A stretch of 64,000 bases of DNA from Lachnospiraceae bacterium (GTDB lineage: Bacteria; Bacillota; Clostridia; Lachnospirales; Lachnospiraceae), in contig JAGAQI010000047.1 in NCBI GenBank assembly GCA_017622795.1, forward strand, positions 186,001-250,000, written 5' to 3'. The notes beneath the pieces were generated by a model. That model was not told the origin of the DNA and searched no databases. It saw nothing but the letters and a program-made list of their open reading frames with translations. Positions 41,359 through 50,830 of the stretch are shown here, in pieces. The position numbers and the translations under genes were made by a program. Position 1 is the first letter of the stretch. The number at the start of each line of letters is the position of its first letter.

Positions 41359-41872
41359 GGAGTTCCTCCTTTTTGCCAGCAATCAGTTTGAAACCGATAA
41401 TGATAATCAACACTGCAATGACTACTTCCGGAATGCGGTTCACAATCGGATAGATTAGATCCCAGTATCGGTTCGGAATCAGATTATAAGCGATACCTGA
41501 AAGGTTATCCCATAAAAGGCCTGCACCAATCACAATAAGAAAGCCTGCGGCCCACTTGCGGATGGTCGGACTGGAAATCTTGAATCCTTTTTCTTCCATG
41601 AGTCCTTCCCAAATAAAAGAATCAGAAAGTGCCATAAAATTATCCTCTGATAATGCGGCAATATTTCTGGCATGGAAGAAGCCATAAAACCAGACTAAAA
41701 TCATTACCGGACAAAAAAGCGCTTGTAAGCTGCATGCCATGCCTACAATACTCAGGGCAAAAACTGCCATAAGGCTAACGCCCTGCCTCATAAAGCCCAT
41801 GTACATTTCCGCTGCTCCCGGAATAAAGGAAAATATAAAAGTAAAAAATTTGCTCTTTTTCTGTTGTTTCAT
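41342..41872 (-). CDS. membrane protein of the ECF sigma operon
   Basis: 176 residues from ATG 41872 (AGGGAGGTTCTT upstream). N-terminal FIPGAAEMYMGFMRQGVSLM resembles the TM2-like small membrane domain found in Bacillota. It is followed by further hydrophobic segments and a C-terminal WAAGFLIVIGAGLLWDNL plus IPEVVIAVLIIIIGFKLIAG. Integral membrane protein. Cotranscribed between an anti-sigma-like gene and the LiaF-like gene. Function unknown beyond a likely envelope role. Confidence 0.7.
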   Translation of the reverse strand: MKQQKKSKFFTFIFSFIPGAAEMYMGFMRQGVSLMAVFALSIVGMACSLQALFCPVMILVWFYGFFHARNIAALSEDNFMALSDSFIWEGLMEEKGFKISSPTIRKWAAGFLIVIGAGLLWDNLSGIAYNLIPNRYWDLIYPIVNRIPEVVIAVLIIIIGFKLIAGKKEELHGDER

Positions 41873-41909
41873 AAGAACCTCCCTATGTTTAATATTAGTT
41901 AGTAACATG

Positions 41910-42398
41910 TCATTCCCTGTTTTTCTCTTTTTTCAACCATTCTGCAGTGTCACTGATTACCTTTTCAAAAAATCCGGTGTCATCTAACACTTCTTCTTTC
42001 CTTGGCACCGTTTTCTCCGCCACTACCTCTTCTTTCCTTGGCACAGCGTTGGTTGACACTATCTCTTCTTTGCTCGGTACTGTCTGCACAACTTCGCTCT
42101 TAGAGAAAAGCTCTGAGGATACCGTTCCGTTTAAATTCATCCACTCCGTCAGATGTGGCAACAAGAACACCAGCGCCACCGCTGCTGCCACAGAGGTAAT
42201 CACCCTGAAACAGTACGCCGTGAACTCTTTTTTCTTCGTCCTGCTATTTTTTACCGGAGTCATCGGCATTGATAATTCTATCGCTTCCAAAATGTGTTCC
42301 ATCAAATCAGGAGGTGCTGCTACCAGCTCTTCCTGCTCTACGTAATGTATCAGGCGTTCCAGTTCGTCATCCGATATGTAATTTAACTTTTCTATCAT
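41910..42398 (-). CDS. single-pass membrane protein, probable anti-sigma factor
   Basis: 162 residues from ATG 42398, overlapping the sigma factor stop by 4 bases (ATGA). Cytoplasmic N-terminal part (NYISDDELERLIHYVEQEEL, then PPDLMEHILEAIEL) followed by one membrane helix (about 77-97, ITSVAAAVALVFLLPHL) and an external tail containing three near-repeats of VPRKEEVV/VPSKEEIV. Topology and coupling to an ECF sigma gene indicate an anti-sigma factor. No zinc-binding HxxxCxxC motif is present, so it is not a classical ZAS protein. Confidence 0.75.
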   Translation of the reverse strand: MIEKLNYISDDELERLIHYVEQEELVAAPPDLMEHILEAIELSMPMTPVKNSRTKKKEFTAYCFRVITSVAAAVALVFLLPHLTEWMNLNGTVSSELFSKSEVVQTVPSKEEIVSTNAVPRKEEVVAEKTVPRKEEVLDDTGFFEKVISDTAEWLKKEKNRE

Positions 42399-42919
42399 TC
42401 TCCCAGCAGCTCCTTTCCCAATGATTTTTTGAGCAATTCCCTTGCCCGACGGATGTGTGTTTTTACGGTATTGATACCGGTTCCGGTTTCTTCTGCAATT
42501 TCTGCTGCCGGCTTTCCCCGGACAAAATGAGCCTCCGCCACCTCCCGGTATGGTGGTTTTAACTCTTGGCAAGCTGCTACAACCTCCGCAAGAAGTTCCT
42601 GATTCAGAACCCGGCTAAGAGGTTCTTCCTGCGGTGCGCTAACCTGCTCCGGAAATTCTTCTTCCGATACAGGAACTGCTCTCCGTTCCGCCTTCCGCAG
42701 GTAATCCACACATTTATTACTTGCGATGCGGCACAGCCACGCTTTTTCTTCCTGTCCGTCAAACTGCTCTATATGGCGGTAAGCAGAAAGAAAAGTTTCC
42801 TGGGCCAGATCCTCAGCAGCAAAATAATCTCCGGTGAGCTTAAGACAAATGGAAAAAACCAGATTCTGATACTGTCTGACCAACCTTATAAAGTTTTCTT
42901 TCGAATCGATTTTCTCCAC
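42395..42919 (-). CDS. ECF-type RNA polymerase sigma factor
   Basis: 174 residues. Region 2: FIRLVRQYQNLVFSICLKLT, DYFAAEDLAQETFLSAYRHI, AWLCRIASNKCVDYLRK. Region 4: LKPPYREVAEAHFVRGKPAA, AEETGTGINTVKTHIRRARE. The start given is GTG at 42919, but GGGAGG lies directly against it, so the true start could be slightly downstream. First gene of a four-gene operon with anti-sigma-like and membrane proteins. A TGAAAC-like -35 upstream (about 42957) would fit autoregulation. Confidence 0.9.
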   Translation of the reverse strand: MEKIDSKENFIRLVRQYQNLVFSICLKLTGDYFAAEDLAQETFLSAYRHIEQFDGQEEKAWLCRIASNKCVDYLRKAERRAVPVSEEEFPEQVSAPQEEPLSRVLNQELLAEVVAACQELKPPYREVAEAHFVRGKPAAEIAEETGTGINTVKTHIRRARELLKKSLGKELLGE

Positions 42920-43009
42920 CTCCCGTCTGCTCTCATTCTATATAACGAATCCTGTTTCAAAAAAGATTCAACATTTTAAAAAATTTTATCACAAAAGAAA
43001 AAAAATAAA

Positions 43010-43075
43010 AACCTTTATAAAAGAAACTGCCATACCGTATCTATGACACCCCTTTTATAAAGGTTTCCAATCTTT
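43010..43075 (-). terminator. intrinsic terminator after the second sugar-binding lipoprotein gene
   Basis: Minus strand AACCTTTATAAAAG (43075-43062) pairs with CTTTTATAAAGGTT (43023-43010), followed by TTTATTTTTTTT. Loop of about 38 bases; the stem begins at the stop codon. Confidence 0.75.
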
Positions 43076-44148
43076 TATTCCTGCTCCGATTCCGGAACTT
43101 CCGGCTCTGCCACAGGTTCTGTTTTTTCCACTAATGTTACTCCATATACCTGTCCGTCTATCACAAGAGAAGACACTGTGGTATCTGCGCTGGAAAAGCC
43201 TTCTTCAACAAAGTTGAGCTTTCCCGGTACTCTTCCTGCCTCCAGCTGGTCAATGATTGCTTTTACTCTTGGTCCGTGAAGAGGATTGCACTCCGCAATG
43301 CAGGTGATTTTTCCCTCTTTTAAATATGCCACTGCTTCATCGTTAATACCATCAAAAGCTAATACCATGATTTCGCCGTTTGCAATATCCGGACCTACTG
43401 TTTTCCCTGCTGCTTCGATTGCCTCGATTGCCCCCAGAGCTTCATGGTCATTTTCACAATAAACCACATTAATATTATCGTACCCATCAAGCAGATATTC
43501 CATGACCTCACGACCCTTCGCCTGTGTGAAATCTCCGGTCATCTCTGCCAGCAGATTCCAGCCGTGTTCCTTTGCTGCATCCGCCAAGGCCTTTGTTCTT
43601 CCGATTTGCGCAGAAGCTCCGATGGTTCCCTGAATATTAACAATATTAATTTCTTCCGGCTGTATTCCGCATGCTTCGGTATAACGGTGCAGCCATTCCG
43701 TCACCTTTTTACCTTCCAGTTCAAAGTTGGAACCAACCCAGCTGGTAAACAGGGTTTCATCATCCACATCTACCATACGGTCTACAATAATCACCGGAAT
43801 TCCGGCATCCTTTGCTTCCTGCAACACCGTATCCCAGCCTGTTTCCGTAACCGGTGCCAGCACAATATAATCAACTTCCTGCTGGATAAAGGTGCGGATT
43901 GCCGTAATCTGATTGGACTGCTTTTGCTGTCCGTCTTCAAAAATTAATTCATAACCGTTAGCTGCCGTGAACGTTGATTTCATGGATTCCGTGTTGGCGC
44001 TGCGCCAGTCGGACTCTGCACCAAGCTGGGAAAATCCAATTAAAATATAGTCCTCTGCAAACTCTTCCTCCTGTTCAACAGAAGGCTTATTGCAGGCTGC
44101 TGCCAAACACAGAACAACAGCCGTCAAAATCAAAAGATACCTTTTCAC
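43075..44148 (-). CDS. YtfQ-like sugar-binding lipoprotein
   Basis: 357 residues. Lipobox LAAAC at about 15-19. Periplasmic-binding-protein type 1 fold: IGFSQLGAESDWRSANTESM, EVDYIVLAPVTETGWDTVLQ, IPVIIVDRMVDVDDETL, VYCENDHEALGAIEAIEAAG and EGKITCIAECNPLHGPR. It parallels the YtfQ galactofuranose binder and the transporter's own binding protein at 49769. It is the last gene after the chemoreceptor, so it may feed ligand to the receptor or broaden transporter specificity. The C-terminus is acidic (EPEVPESEQE). Confidence 0.9.
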   Translation of the reverse strand: MKRYLLILTAVVLCLAAACNKPSVEQEEEFAEDYILIGFSQLGAESDWRSANTESMKSTFTAANGYELIFEDGQQKQSNQITAIRTFIQQEVDYIVLAPVTETGWDTVLQEAKDAGIPVIIVDRMVDVDDETLFTSWVGSNFELEGKKVTEWLHRYTEACGIQPEEINIVNIQGTIGASAQIGRTKALADAAKEHGWNLLAEMTGDFTQAKGREVMEYLLDGYDNINVVYCENDHEALGAIEAIEAAGKTVGPDIANGEIMVLAFDGINDEAVAYLKEGKITCIAECNPLHGPRVKAIIDQLEAGRVPGKLNFVEEGFSSADTTVSSLVIDGQVYGVTLVEKTEPVAEPEVPESEQE

Positions 44149-44177
44149 TATAAATTCCCTTCTGTTGTACTAATAAA

Positions 44178-45866
44178 CTATTTATGGAAATATGCCACCG
44201 ACTCTTCCAGTTTTCCTGCCATTTCATTCATCTTTTCGCAGTGCTCATTTACCATCTGGACCTCTGCAATGATTTCCGTTACATTTGCGCTGACTTCCTG
44301 ATTGCTTGCCGCGTTTTCTTCACTGATGGCACTCAAGCTCTGTACATCTTCAATTACCTTTTCCTTGGAATCGGTAAGATTGTCTGTCTTTTCTGCAATT
44401 GCTTTAATCTCTTCTACGGATTGATTAATGCTGTTGCTGAGCTCTTCGTACTTTTGCTGTGTATTTAAAACGCTTTCCTGCTCTTCCACAATAAGACCAC
44501 GGATGCCTTCCGCCAGTTCTGCAGACCGGCCGGATTTTTCCGTAATGGTTTTTGCAAGGTTTTTAATCATTTCTGCGCCTTCCGCACTCTGTTCGGAAAG
44601 ATGGCGGATTTCTTCTGCTACTACCGCAAAGCCTCTGCCCGCTTCGCCTGCTCTTGCCGCCTCGATGGAAGCATTTAAGGAAAGCAGATTGGTCTGCTCG
44701 GAAATATCTAAAATTAACTGCACTGCTTTATCAATTTCAGCAATGGAGTCATTGGTTTCCGTAATCTGGGATGCAATGTCCGATACCGCTTCTACAGACT
44801 TATTACTACTGTTCATGATATCAACCATGGCAACCTTTGCCGCATTGTTTGCCTGCAAAATATGCTCAGAGCTGTTGTATAACTGATCTACATTGGATGA
44901 AATATCATTTACATATGTACCGATTTCCAACATCTGCATGTTGATACTCTGCACATGCTCCGCCATTCCGACGGTAGCCGCTGTGAGCTCATCCATGGAA
45001 CGGGTAATTTCCTGGGCTCTGCCCGCACTGCTGCTGCTTAATGATGTAACATCTTCTATGTTTCCCACCAACCGGTCAGAAACAGATTGTACATTCCCGA
45101 TAATGCCGGAAAGATTCTCCTGCATCTGCTTGGTATCTTCCAACAGGGTATTCATTTCTTTTACGGAACTGCTTCTCGTTTTTTGTTCGCTTACATCGCC
45201 CTGAGCCAGCGCATTTACACTCCTGCCGATTACTTTCACGGACTTTAACAGACCGCGGGTAAAAATAAAGGTAATTGCTGCAAACAGCACAACCATTAAC
45301 GCTGCCACCGTAACAAAAGCAAGGATAATACTGTTTGTTGCTTCGGTTACACTATCCTGAAGCTGGCCGGCAAAAGTCATACCGATAATTTTTCCTTCAT
45401 CCTCTAACGGCATATAATAACCGTAGTAAACCTTACCATCGATTTCGACCGCAGGGTCAAAGTAACCGTTATTCAGTTTATTTGTATCGGCGGAATCGCA
45501 AGGAATTTCCCTAATGCGGTAATCATTTACATTTTTGATAGAGGTTGCACTTGGTGTTCCCTCGATAATAATGGCCATTTCAATATTTCTGTCTTTCAAG
45601 CTGTCTAAGTAATCGTAATAATCACCCACATTAATAGCATTGATACTGTTTTCTTTGCAGTATCTGGAAAGATTGTTTGCCACCACATACAGAGTATTCT
45701 GTGCGTTGCTTTCCAAATTGCTTCTGGTAATAGACAACGATACCAATCCCACAATCACAACAGACAAAATCAGTGGAAGCAGGGAAATTGTTGTTAACAT
45801 GGAAAAGAGGCTGAAACGTTTCTTTCCTTTTGTTTTTGGTGTTTTTGCTGCTTTGTCTTTTTTCAT
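44178..45866 (-). CDS. methyl-accepting chemotaxis protein
   Basis: 562 residues. Basic N-terminus, TM1 (about 22-47), an extracytoplasmic Cache-like sensor (about 50-175) with [20 protein letters not shown]2 (about 180-205), HAMP, and a long signalling coiled coil with the conserved tip [20 protein letters not shown] and [20 protein letters not shown]. Senses an external ligand and signals to CheA. Located between two sugar-binding/transport units. Its start has AAGGAG upstream, and a terminator-like hairpin separates it from the permease gene. Confidence 0.95.
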   Translation of the reverse strand: MKKDKAAKTPKTKGKKRFSLFSMLTTISLLPLILSVVIVGLVSLSITRSNLESNAQNTLYVVANNLSRYCKENSINAINVGDYYDYLDSLKDRNIEMAIIIEGTPSATSIKNVNDYRIREIPCDSADTNKLNNGYFDPAVEIDGKVYYGYYMPLEDEGKIIGMTFAGQLQDSVTEATNSIILAFVTVAALMVVLFAAITFIFTRGLLKSVKVIGRSVNALAQGDVSEQKTRSSSVKEMNTLLEDTKQMQENLSGIIGNVQSVSDRLVGNIEDVTSLSSSSAGRAQEITRSMDELTAATVGMAEHVQSINMQMLEIGTYVNDISSNVDQLYNSSEHILQANNAAKVAMVDIMNSSNKSVEAVSDIASQITETNDSIAEIDKAVQLILDISEQTNLLSLNASIEAARAGEAGRGFAVVAEEIRHLSEQSAEGAEMIKNLAKTITEKSGRSAELAEGIRGLIVEEQESVLNTQQKYEELSNSINQSVEEIKAIAEKTDNLTDSKEKVIEDVQSLSAISEENAASNQEVSANVTEIIAEVQMVNEHCEKMNEMAGKLEESVAYFHK

Positions 45867-45911
45867 ATTGGTATCTCCTTTCCTTGCGGAATTAGTTTTT
45901 CCTCATGTAGC

Positions 45912-45950
45912 AAAAGAGGCAGTCACAGGAGCCTGCGACTACCTCTTTCT
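45912..45950 (-). terminator. hairpin with T run between permease and chemoreceptor genes
   Basis: Minus strand AGAGGTAGTCGCAGG pairs with CCTGTGACTGCCTCT through G-T wobbles, followed by TTTTGCT. A TATAAT (45959-45954) lies just upstream, so this could be either the transporter operon's terminator or a hairpin at the start of a separate chemoreceptor transcript. Confidence 0.65.
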
Positions 45951-46013
45951 TTCATTATATCATCATTTTCGAAAAAAGCTATTCATTTAATGCTTTCTTC
46001 TGGGCATTTCTGC

Positions 46014-47066
46014 CTATTTATGCTTCTTTCTTGCCATTACGACACTCTGGATTACCAGGAACAGGCAAAGCATTGCGGCAATGGTAATTCCTGTCCACCA
46101 GGCCTGATCAAGACCTGCTGAGGAAACGATATTCTGAATGGTCGTTAAGGAGAGAACACCAAACAAGGTACCCACAATATTACCGACACCACCGGTCAGC
46201 ATAGTTCCGCCAATGATGGAAGAAGCAATCGCGTTCATTTCCATACCGCTGGCATGGGATGCCGAGCCGGAACCTACATGCATAAAGTACACAAAGCCGC
46301 CGATACCTGCCAAAAGACCACAAATTAAATGAGAGAGGAATTTGGTCTGCTTCACGTTAATGCCAAGCATCAGCGCACTCTGCATATTACCGCCCACTGC
46401 ATAAAACGCACGGCCGAGTTTTGTCCATCTGAGAAGACAGAACAAAAGAATTACTATCAACAGCGCTACAAGTACGCCGACTTCAATTTTCGCATCCACA
46501 TACTTTCCGAGACGGTTATAAGAGCCAAGTCCAGGAACTACAATTCTTGTATCCTTTAACTTAACAAACGCTTCATGTGCCACATTAAAAGGCTTTGTGT
46601 TTACGATGGTTGTCATACCCCTTGCAAAGAACATGCCTGCCAGAGATACAATAAACGGCTGGATATCCAGATATGCTACCAGGAATCCCTGAACCAGGCC
46701 AAAAGCCAGACCGATAGCCAGTGCAATTAAAATAGCACCGAAAATATTTCCGTCATTATAGTCCAAATAAACCGCACAGCTCATGCTGACCAGAGCCACT
46801 ACACCACCCACCGAAATATCAATTCCACCGGTAATCATAACAAGGCTCATGCCACAGGCTGTAATAATCAGCGCCGCATTGGAATTTAACATATTCAAAA
46901 AGGTCTGCGGCTTTAAAAAGCCTTCGCCCAGGAAAATAATTGCGCCGACATACATTACAAAGAACACCACGACGGTAATGGTAAGAAGCAGATTGGTATC
47001 TGTCATATTGCTCATCTTAGCGACAAAACCGGTACGGTTCGTCGATTTGCTTTTCGTCTTTGCCAT
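46014..47066 (-). CDS. sugar ABC transporter permease (YjfF-like)
   Basis: 350 residues with 8-10 membrane segments. The family is the ribose/xylose/galactofuranose permeases: ALIITACGMSLVMITGGIDI, SVGGVVALVSMSCAV, GLVQGFLVAYLDIQPFIVSL, GNMQSALMLGINVKQTKFLS and the conserved ASSIIGGTMLTGGVGNIVGT. One of two non-identical permeases, as in E. coli ytfT-yjfF, forming a heterodimeric channel. Starts 1 base after the upstream permease stop region. Confidence 0.93.
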   Translation of the reverse strand: MAKTKSKSTNRTGFVAKMSNMTDTNLLLTITVVVFFVMYVGAIIFLGEGFLKPQTFLNMLNSNAALIITACGMSLVMITGGIDISVGGVVALVSMSCAVYLDYNDGNIFGAILIALAIGLAFGLVQGFLVAYLDIQPFIVSLAGMFFARGMTTIVNTKPFNVAHEAFVKLKDTRIVVPGLGSYNRLGKYVDAKIEVGVLVALLIVILLFCLLRWTKLGRAFYAVGGNMQSALMLGINVKQTKFLSHLICGLLAGIGGFVYFMHVGSGSASHASGMEMNAIASSIIGGTMLTGGVGNIVGTLFGVLSLTTIQNIVSSAGLDQAWWTGITIAAMLCLFLVIQSVVMARKKHK

Positions 47067-47067
47067 A

Positions 47068-48132
47068 CTAGTTTGCCTCCTTTACCTGATGTTTTGCTTT
47101 CCTCTTTTTCCAAACTCCCGCTACCCATTCTCTTACCACCGGTGCACTGGCTACTACCAGGATAATAACTACCACTGCCTTGTAAGCAGGAAGCGCGGTA
47201 GACTGAACCTGGAATTTATACAGTGTCGTGGTCAGATACTGGATAACATATGCGCCGAGAATAGACGCAGTCATATTAAACTTACCGCCGCTAAGGGCAT
47301 TACCGCCAAGGGCAACCGCCAAAATGGCATCCATTTCGATATCCTTTGCAATAACGGAATAGTTAATGGTGGAAATACGGCTGACCTTAATCAAACCGCA
47401 CACTGCCACGCATAAACCAAGAATTACAAAGGTAATAAACTTAACAAACACAGGATTGATACCGTTTAACTTGGAAGAATTCTCATTGATACCAACCGAC
47501 TGTGTGTACAGACCAAGCGTTGTAAACCGAAGCACCAGTGCCGTAATAATCATACAGATAATTGCAATGAAAAACGGCGTCGGAACCGGAATGCCCGGAA
47601 TAAAGTTTCCGTAATATGCAAAGGATGGCTCGCTGATTACCGGAAGCTCATTATTATTGATCCAGGCCGCAATGGAACGTCCTGCGGTAAACAAAATCAG
47701 GGTTGCTACCATCGGCTGGATTTTAAAATGGGCTACCAGTACACCGTTAAAGGCACCAAATACCATGGATACCACACAGGCTACTAAAAATGCCACAATC
47801 ACCGGAGCCTGCAGGGTTTCCGGTCTGGAATCGGTACCGCAAAGTACACGCAGGATTACACTGCCGGCAATGGCTATGGTTGCACCCACACTAATATCCT
47901 GACCGCCGGTAGCTGCTGTAACCAGAGTCATACCGATGGCAAGAATCGCAAGTTCAGAGCCGTAGTCCAAAATAGTAATCAGGTTGCCGGATAATACCGG
48001 GTCTCCCGCACTGTTCTGGTCCAGCTTGATTGCAAAAAAGGAAGGGTCTGCAATCAGGTTAAACACCGTAAGCAGTAAAATTGCTGCCAACGGGATTAAG
48101 AGCTGCTTATTAAATGTAAATTTCTTTTTCAT
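47068..48132 (-). CDS. sugar ABC transporter permease (YtfT-like)
   Basis: 354 residues from ATG 48132 (GGGAGGAG upstream); an earlier in-frame start at 48153 overlaps the ATPase gene and precedes the ribosome site. Membrane segments and family motifs: LAILAIGMTLVTAATGGQDI, SVGATIAIAGSVILRVLCG, FNGVLVAHFKIQPMVATLIL and ILAVALGGNALSGGKFNMTA. Partner of the following permease. Gene order binding protein-ATPase-permease-permease equals ytfQ-ytfR-ytfT-yjfF. Confidence 0.93.
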   Translation of the reverse strand: MKKKFTFNKQLLIPLAAILLLTVFNLIADPSFFAIKLDQNSAGDPVLSGNLITILDYGSELAILAIGMTLVTAATGGQDISVGATIAIAGSVILRVLCGTDSRPETLQAPVIVAFLVACVVSMVFGAFNGVLVAHFKIQPMVATLILFTAGRSIAAWINNNELPVISEPSFAYYGNFIPGIPVPTPFFIAIICMIITALVLRFTTLGLYTQSVGINENSSKLNGINPVFVKFITFVILGLCVAVCGLIKVSRISTINYSVIAKDIEMDAILAVALGGNALSGGKFNMTASILGAYVIQYLTTTLYKFQVQSTALPAYKAVVVIILVVASAPVVREWVAGVWKKRKAKHQVKEAN

Positions 48133-48136
48133 ATGT

Positions 48137-49651
48137 TTACTCTCCTCCCGCAATGGTGTTCATAATCATGTTCTGTGTCAAATCTTCACCGGAAAGCTCC
48201 CCGACCACCTTACGGTCTCTCATAACCACAAGTCTGGAACAGGTACGGAGCATTTCATCGGTTTCGGAAGAAATGAATGTGATGCTCATGCCTTCGGAAG
48301 CAAGCTTTAATACCAGCTTCTGAATATCAATTTTTGTACCGATATCAATACCTCTGGTCGGCTCATCCAAAATCAGATATTCCGGATGGGTTAATAACCA
48401 GCGGGCAACAATAACCTTCTGCTGGTTACCGCCGGATAAGGACTTAATCGGAGTGTCCGCAGATGCGGTCTTAATTCCGAGAAGCTTGATGTATTCATCT
48501 GCAAATTTGTACGCTTCCGCCTTGGTAAACGGTTTGAAAAAGCCCTTCTTCACCTGCAGGGCAAGCACAATATTTTCTCTTACGGAAAGGTCACCTACAA
48601 TACCGTCACGCTTTCTGTCTTCCGGAAGATATGCAATTCCGTTTTTCATGGCTTCAATCGGCTTTGTAATCTTAACGGTTTTTCCGTTCTTCTTCACCGT
48701 ACCGCCAACCACTCTGTCAGCACCGAAAATAGCACGGACACATTCACTTCGGCCGGAACCGAGTAAGCCGGTAAAACCATTAACTTCACCCTTTTTGATA
48801 TTAAAGTTAAACGGTTTGATGCCGGCATCACTGACAAGACCCTCTGCTTCAAACACCAGTTCAGAAGCATCTTCTTTATCATATACTTCCTGCTCTCCCT
48901 TAATGTCTGCCATATCATCCAGGTCTTTACCAAGCATCTTGGATACCAGCTGAACACGCGGAAGGTTTTCAATTTCATACTCTCCAACCAACTGACCGTC
49001 ACGGAGAACCGTAATTTTATCGCACACCTCATACACCTGATCTAAGAAATGTGTAACGAAAATAATTCCTACACCCTTTTTCTTTAAATCACGCATGAGC
49101 TTAAACAGCTTTTCTACTTCCTGTTCATCCAGGGAAGAAGTCGGTTCATCCAGGATAAGAACCTTACACTCCATATCTACGGCTCTTGCAATGGCCACCA
49201 TCTGCTGTACCGCAAGGGAGCAGCTTGCCAGCTGCTGGGTTGCTTTTGCCGGTATATCTAAAGACTGCAGAATTTTGTCTGCATCTGCATTCATTTTTTT
49301 CCAATTCTGAACCATAGAACTTCCGCGTCCTATGTACATGTTTTCTGCCACAGAAAGATTCGGGCAAAGTGTAATTTCCTGATACACCGTACTAATACCA
49401 ACCTTCTGTGCTTCCTGTGGAGAACGGATAGCTACTGCCTTTTCTGTTCCCTTAATAAAGATGTCGCCCTCATCCTTGGTATAAACGCCGGTAAGAACCT
49501 TAATCAAGGTAGATTTTCCTGCTCCGTTTTCACCCATCAGAGCGTGAATTTCTCCTTCACACAGAGTGAAGTCCACTCCCTGTAAAGCACGTACTCCGGG
49601 AAAGCTTTTGTGAATATTTCTCATTTTTAATACAATGTTTTCGTCTTTCAC
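48137..49651 (-). CDS. sugar ABC transporter ATP-binding protein (YtfR/RbsA-like)
   Basis: 504 residues, two fused ABC domains. First: Walker A LMGENGAGKSTLIKVLTG, signature LASCSLAVQQMVAIARAV, Walker B VLILDEPTSSLDEQE. Second: degenerate Walker A GLLGSGRSECVRAIFG, signature IKSLSGGNQQKVIVARWL, then LILDEPTRGIDIGTK. The paired consensus/degenerate layout is standard for RbsA/XylG/MglA. GTG start at 49651 with AAGGAG upstream. Energises monosaccharide uptake by the two permeases. Confidence 0.95.
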   Translation of the reverse strand: MKDENIVLKMRNIHKSFPGVRALQGVDFTLCEGEIHALMGENGAGKSTLIKVLTGVYTKDEGDIFIKGTEKAVAIRSPQEAQKVGISTVYQEITLCPNLSVAENMYIGRGSSMVQNWKKMNADADKILQSLDIPAKATQQLASCSLAVQQMVAIARAVDMECKVLILDEPTSSLDEQEVEKLFKLMRDLKKKGVGIIFVTHFLDQVYEVCDKITVLRDGQLVGEYEIENLPRVQLVSKMLGKDLDDMADIKGEQEVYDKEDASELVFEAEGLVSDAGIKPFNFNIKKGEVNGFTGLLGSGRSECVRAIFGADRVVGGTVKKNGKTVKITKPIEAMKNGIAYLPEDRKRDGIVGDLSVRENIVLALQVKKGFFKPFTKAEAYKFADEYIKLLGIKTASADTPIKSLSGGNQQKVIVARWLLTHPEYLILDEPTRGIDIGTKIDIQKLVLKLASEGMSITFISSETDEMLRTCSRLVVMRDRKVVGELSGEDLTQNMIMNTIAGGE

Positions 49652-49680
49652 CAGTGTTCACTCCTTAAAACTTTTCTAAA

Positions 49681-49742
49681 AAATAAGCGCGGAACAAGCG
49701 TACACTCCAGCTACGCCGCGCCGCGCTTATTTAATAATCGCT
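49681..49742 (-). terminator. hairpin with T run between binding-protein and ATPase genes
   Basis: Minus strand AAATAAGCGCGG (49742-49731) pairs with CCGCGCTTATTT (49692-49681), with further T after it. Lying inside an operon, it would cause partial termination or stabilise the upstream mRNA, so the binding protein is made in excess. Confidence 0.8.
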
Positions 49743-49768
49743 AAATTTCAACTATGTAAGTAATGATA

Positions 49769-50731
49769 TTAGATACCGTAATTATTTACATCTTCTTCAG
49801 TGATTGTGTTAGCATCGAAGCCCTTTTCATCCATGATGATAGTCTTTTCGGTGATAGTTTCACCAGCTTCTAACTTCTTGATGATTTCATCAATGTAACC
49901 GGCCTGGAATGGGTTACACTGACCATCGTAGTTCCAGTTCTTTGCAAGAAGTTCCTGTAATGCCCACTTGTTGCAGTCGAAGCCCATGATGATAACGTCC
50001 TTGCCAACACCGTGAGAAATGTTTGCCTTATCAAGAGCTGCCACAGCACCCTTAGCCATATCGTCGTTTTCAGCGTAGATTACGTTGAAGGATGTACCTG
50101 CATCGATAACGGACTGAACAATCTGCTGTGCCTTTTCTGCACTCCATTCAGCGGTCTGCTGAGTTACTAAGTTCCAGTTAGCGTTTGCTGCTACTTCTGC
50201 ATCAAGAGCGCCGGAACGGCCAATCTGAGCTGCGGAACCCATAACACCCTGAAGGTGAATTACGTTGTACTCTGCAAGGTCTTGACCCTTTAACCAGTCA
50301 ACTGCTGTCTGGCCTTCCTTCGCCATATCGGAAACGATGGATGCTACATAGAGACTTGGATCTGCGTCGATAGTACGGTCAAATAAGATAACCTGAACGC
50401 CTGCTTCCTGAGCTTCCTTTAATACGGAATCCCAACCTGCTGTACCTGCAGCGGAAAGAAGAAGGTAGTCAACACCGTCCTGAATGAACTTCTGAGCTGC
50501 CTGAATCTGCTCATCGTTCTTAAGGCTGTATGCGAAGGATGCGCTGTAGCCGTTAGCTTCTGTGAACATCTTCTTCATATCAGCGTCATTTGCTGTACGG
50601 TAACCGGATTCGTTAGGGTCGTTGTTGATGATACCAACCTTAATAAGGCCGTCATCTTCACCCTTTCCACATGCTGCCATGGCGAATACCATAACCATTG
50701 CCATTAAAAGTGCTAAAATTCTCTTTTTCAT
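49769..50731 (-). CDS. sugar ABC transporter substrate-binding lipoprotein (YtfQ-like)
   Basis: 320 residues from ATG 50731 (GGGAGGG upstream). Lipobox AMAAC at about 17-21. Type 1 periplasmic-binding fold: VGIINNDPNESGYRTANDAD, GVDYLLLSAAGTAGWDSVLK, VQVILFDRTIDADPSLYVAS, VIYAENDDMAKGAVAALDKA and NYDGQCNPFQAGYIDEIIKK. The Arg in the ESGYR/RTIDAD region and the CNPFQ segment match the YtfQ group (galactofuranose and other furanoses). In this xylan/arabinan context L-arabinose or xylose are equally plausible ligands. Confidence 0.93.
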   Translation of the reverse strand: MKKRILALLMAMVMVFAMAACGKGEDDGLIKVGIINNDPNESGYRTANDADMKKMFTEANGYSASFAYSLKNDEQIQAAQKFIQDGVDYLLLSAAGTAGWDSVLKEAQEAGVQVILFDRTIDADPSLYVASIVSDMAKEGQTAVDWLKGQDLAEYNVIHLQGVMGSAAQIGRSGALDAEVAANANWNLVTQQTAEWSAEKAQQIVQSVIDAGTSFNVIYAENDDMAKGAVAALDKANISHGVGKDVIIMGFDCNKWALQELLAKNWNYDGQCNPFQAGYIDEIIKKLEAGETITEKTIIMDEKGFDANTITEEDVNNYGI

Positions 50732-50830
50732 AGTTTTTTGCCCTCCCAAAAAATTTTCAAGAAACTATTTTCTTGTTGGTTCAAGCTTACCATGATTTTT
50801 TCGAAACCTCCATGGAGATAACTCACATAA

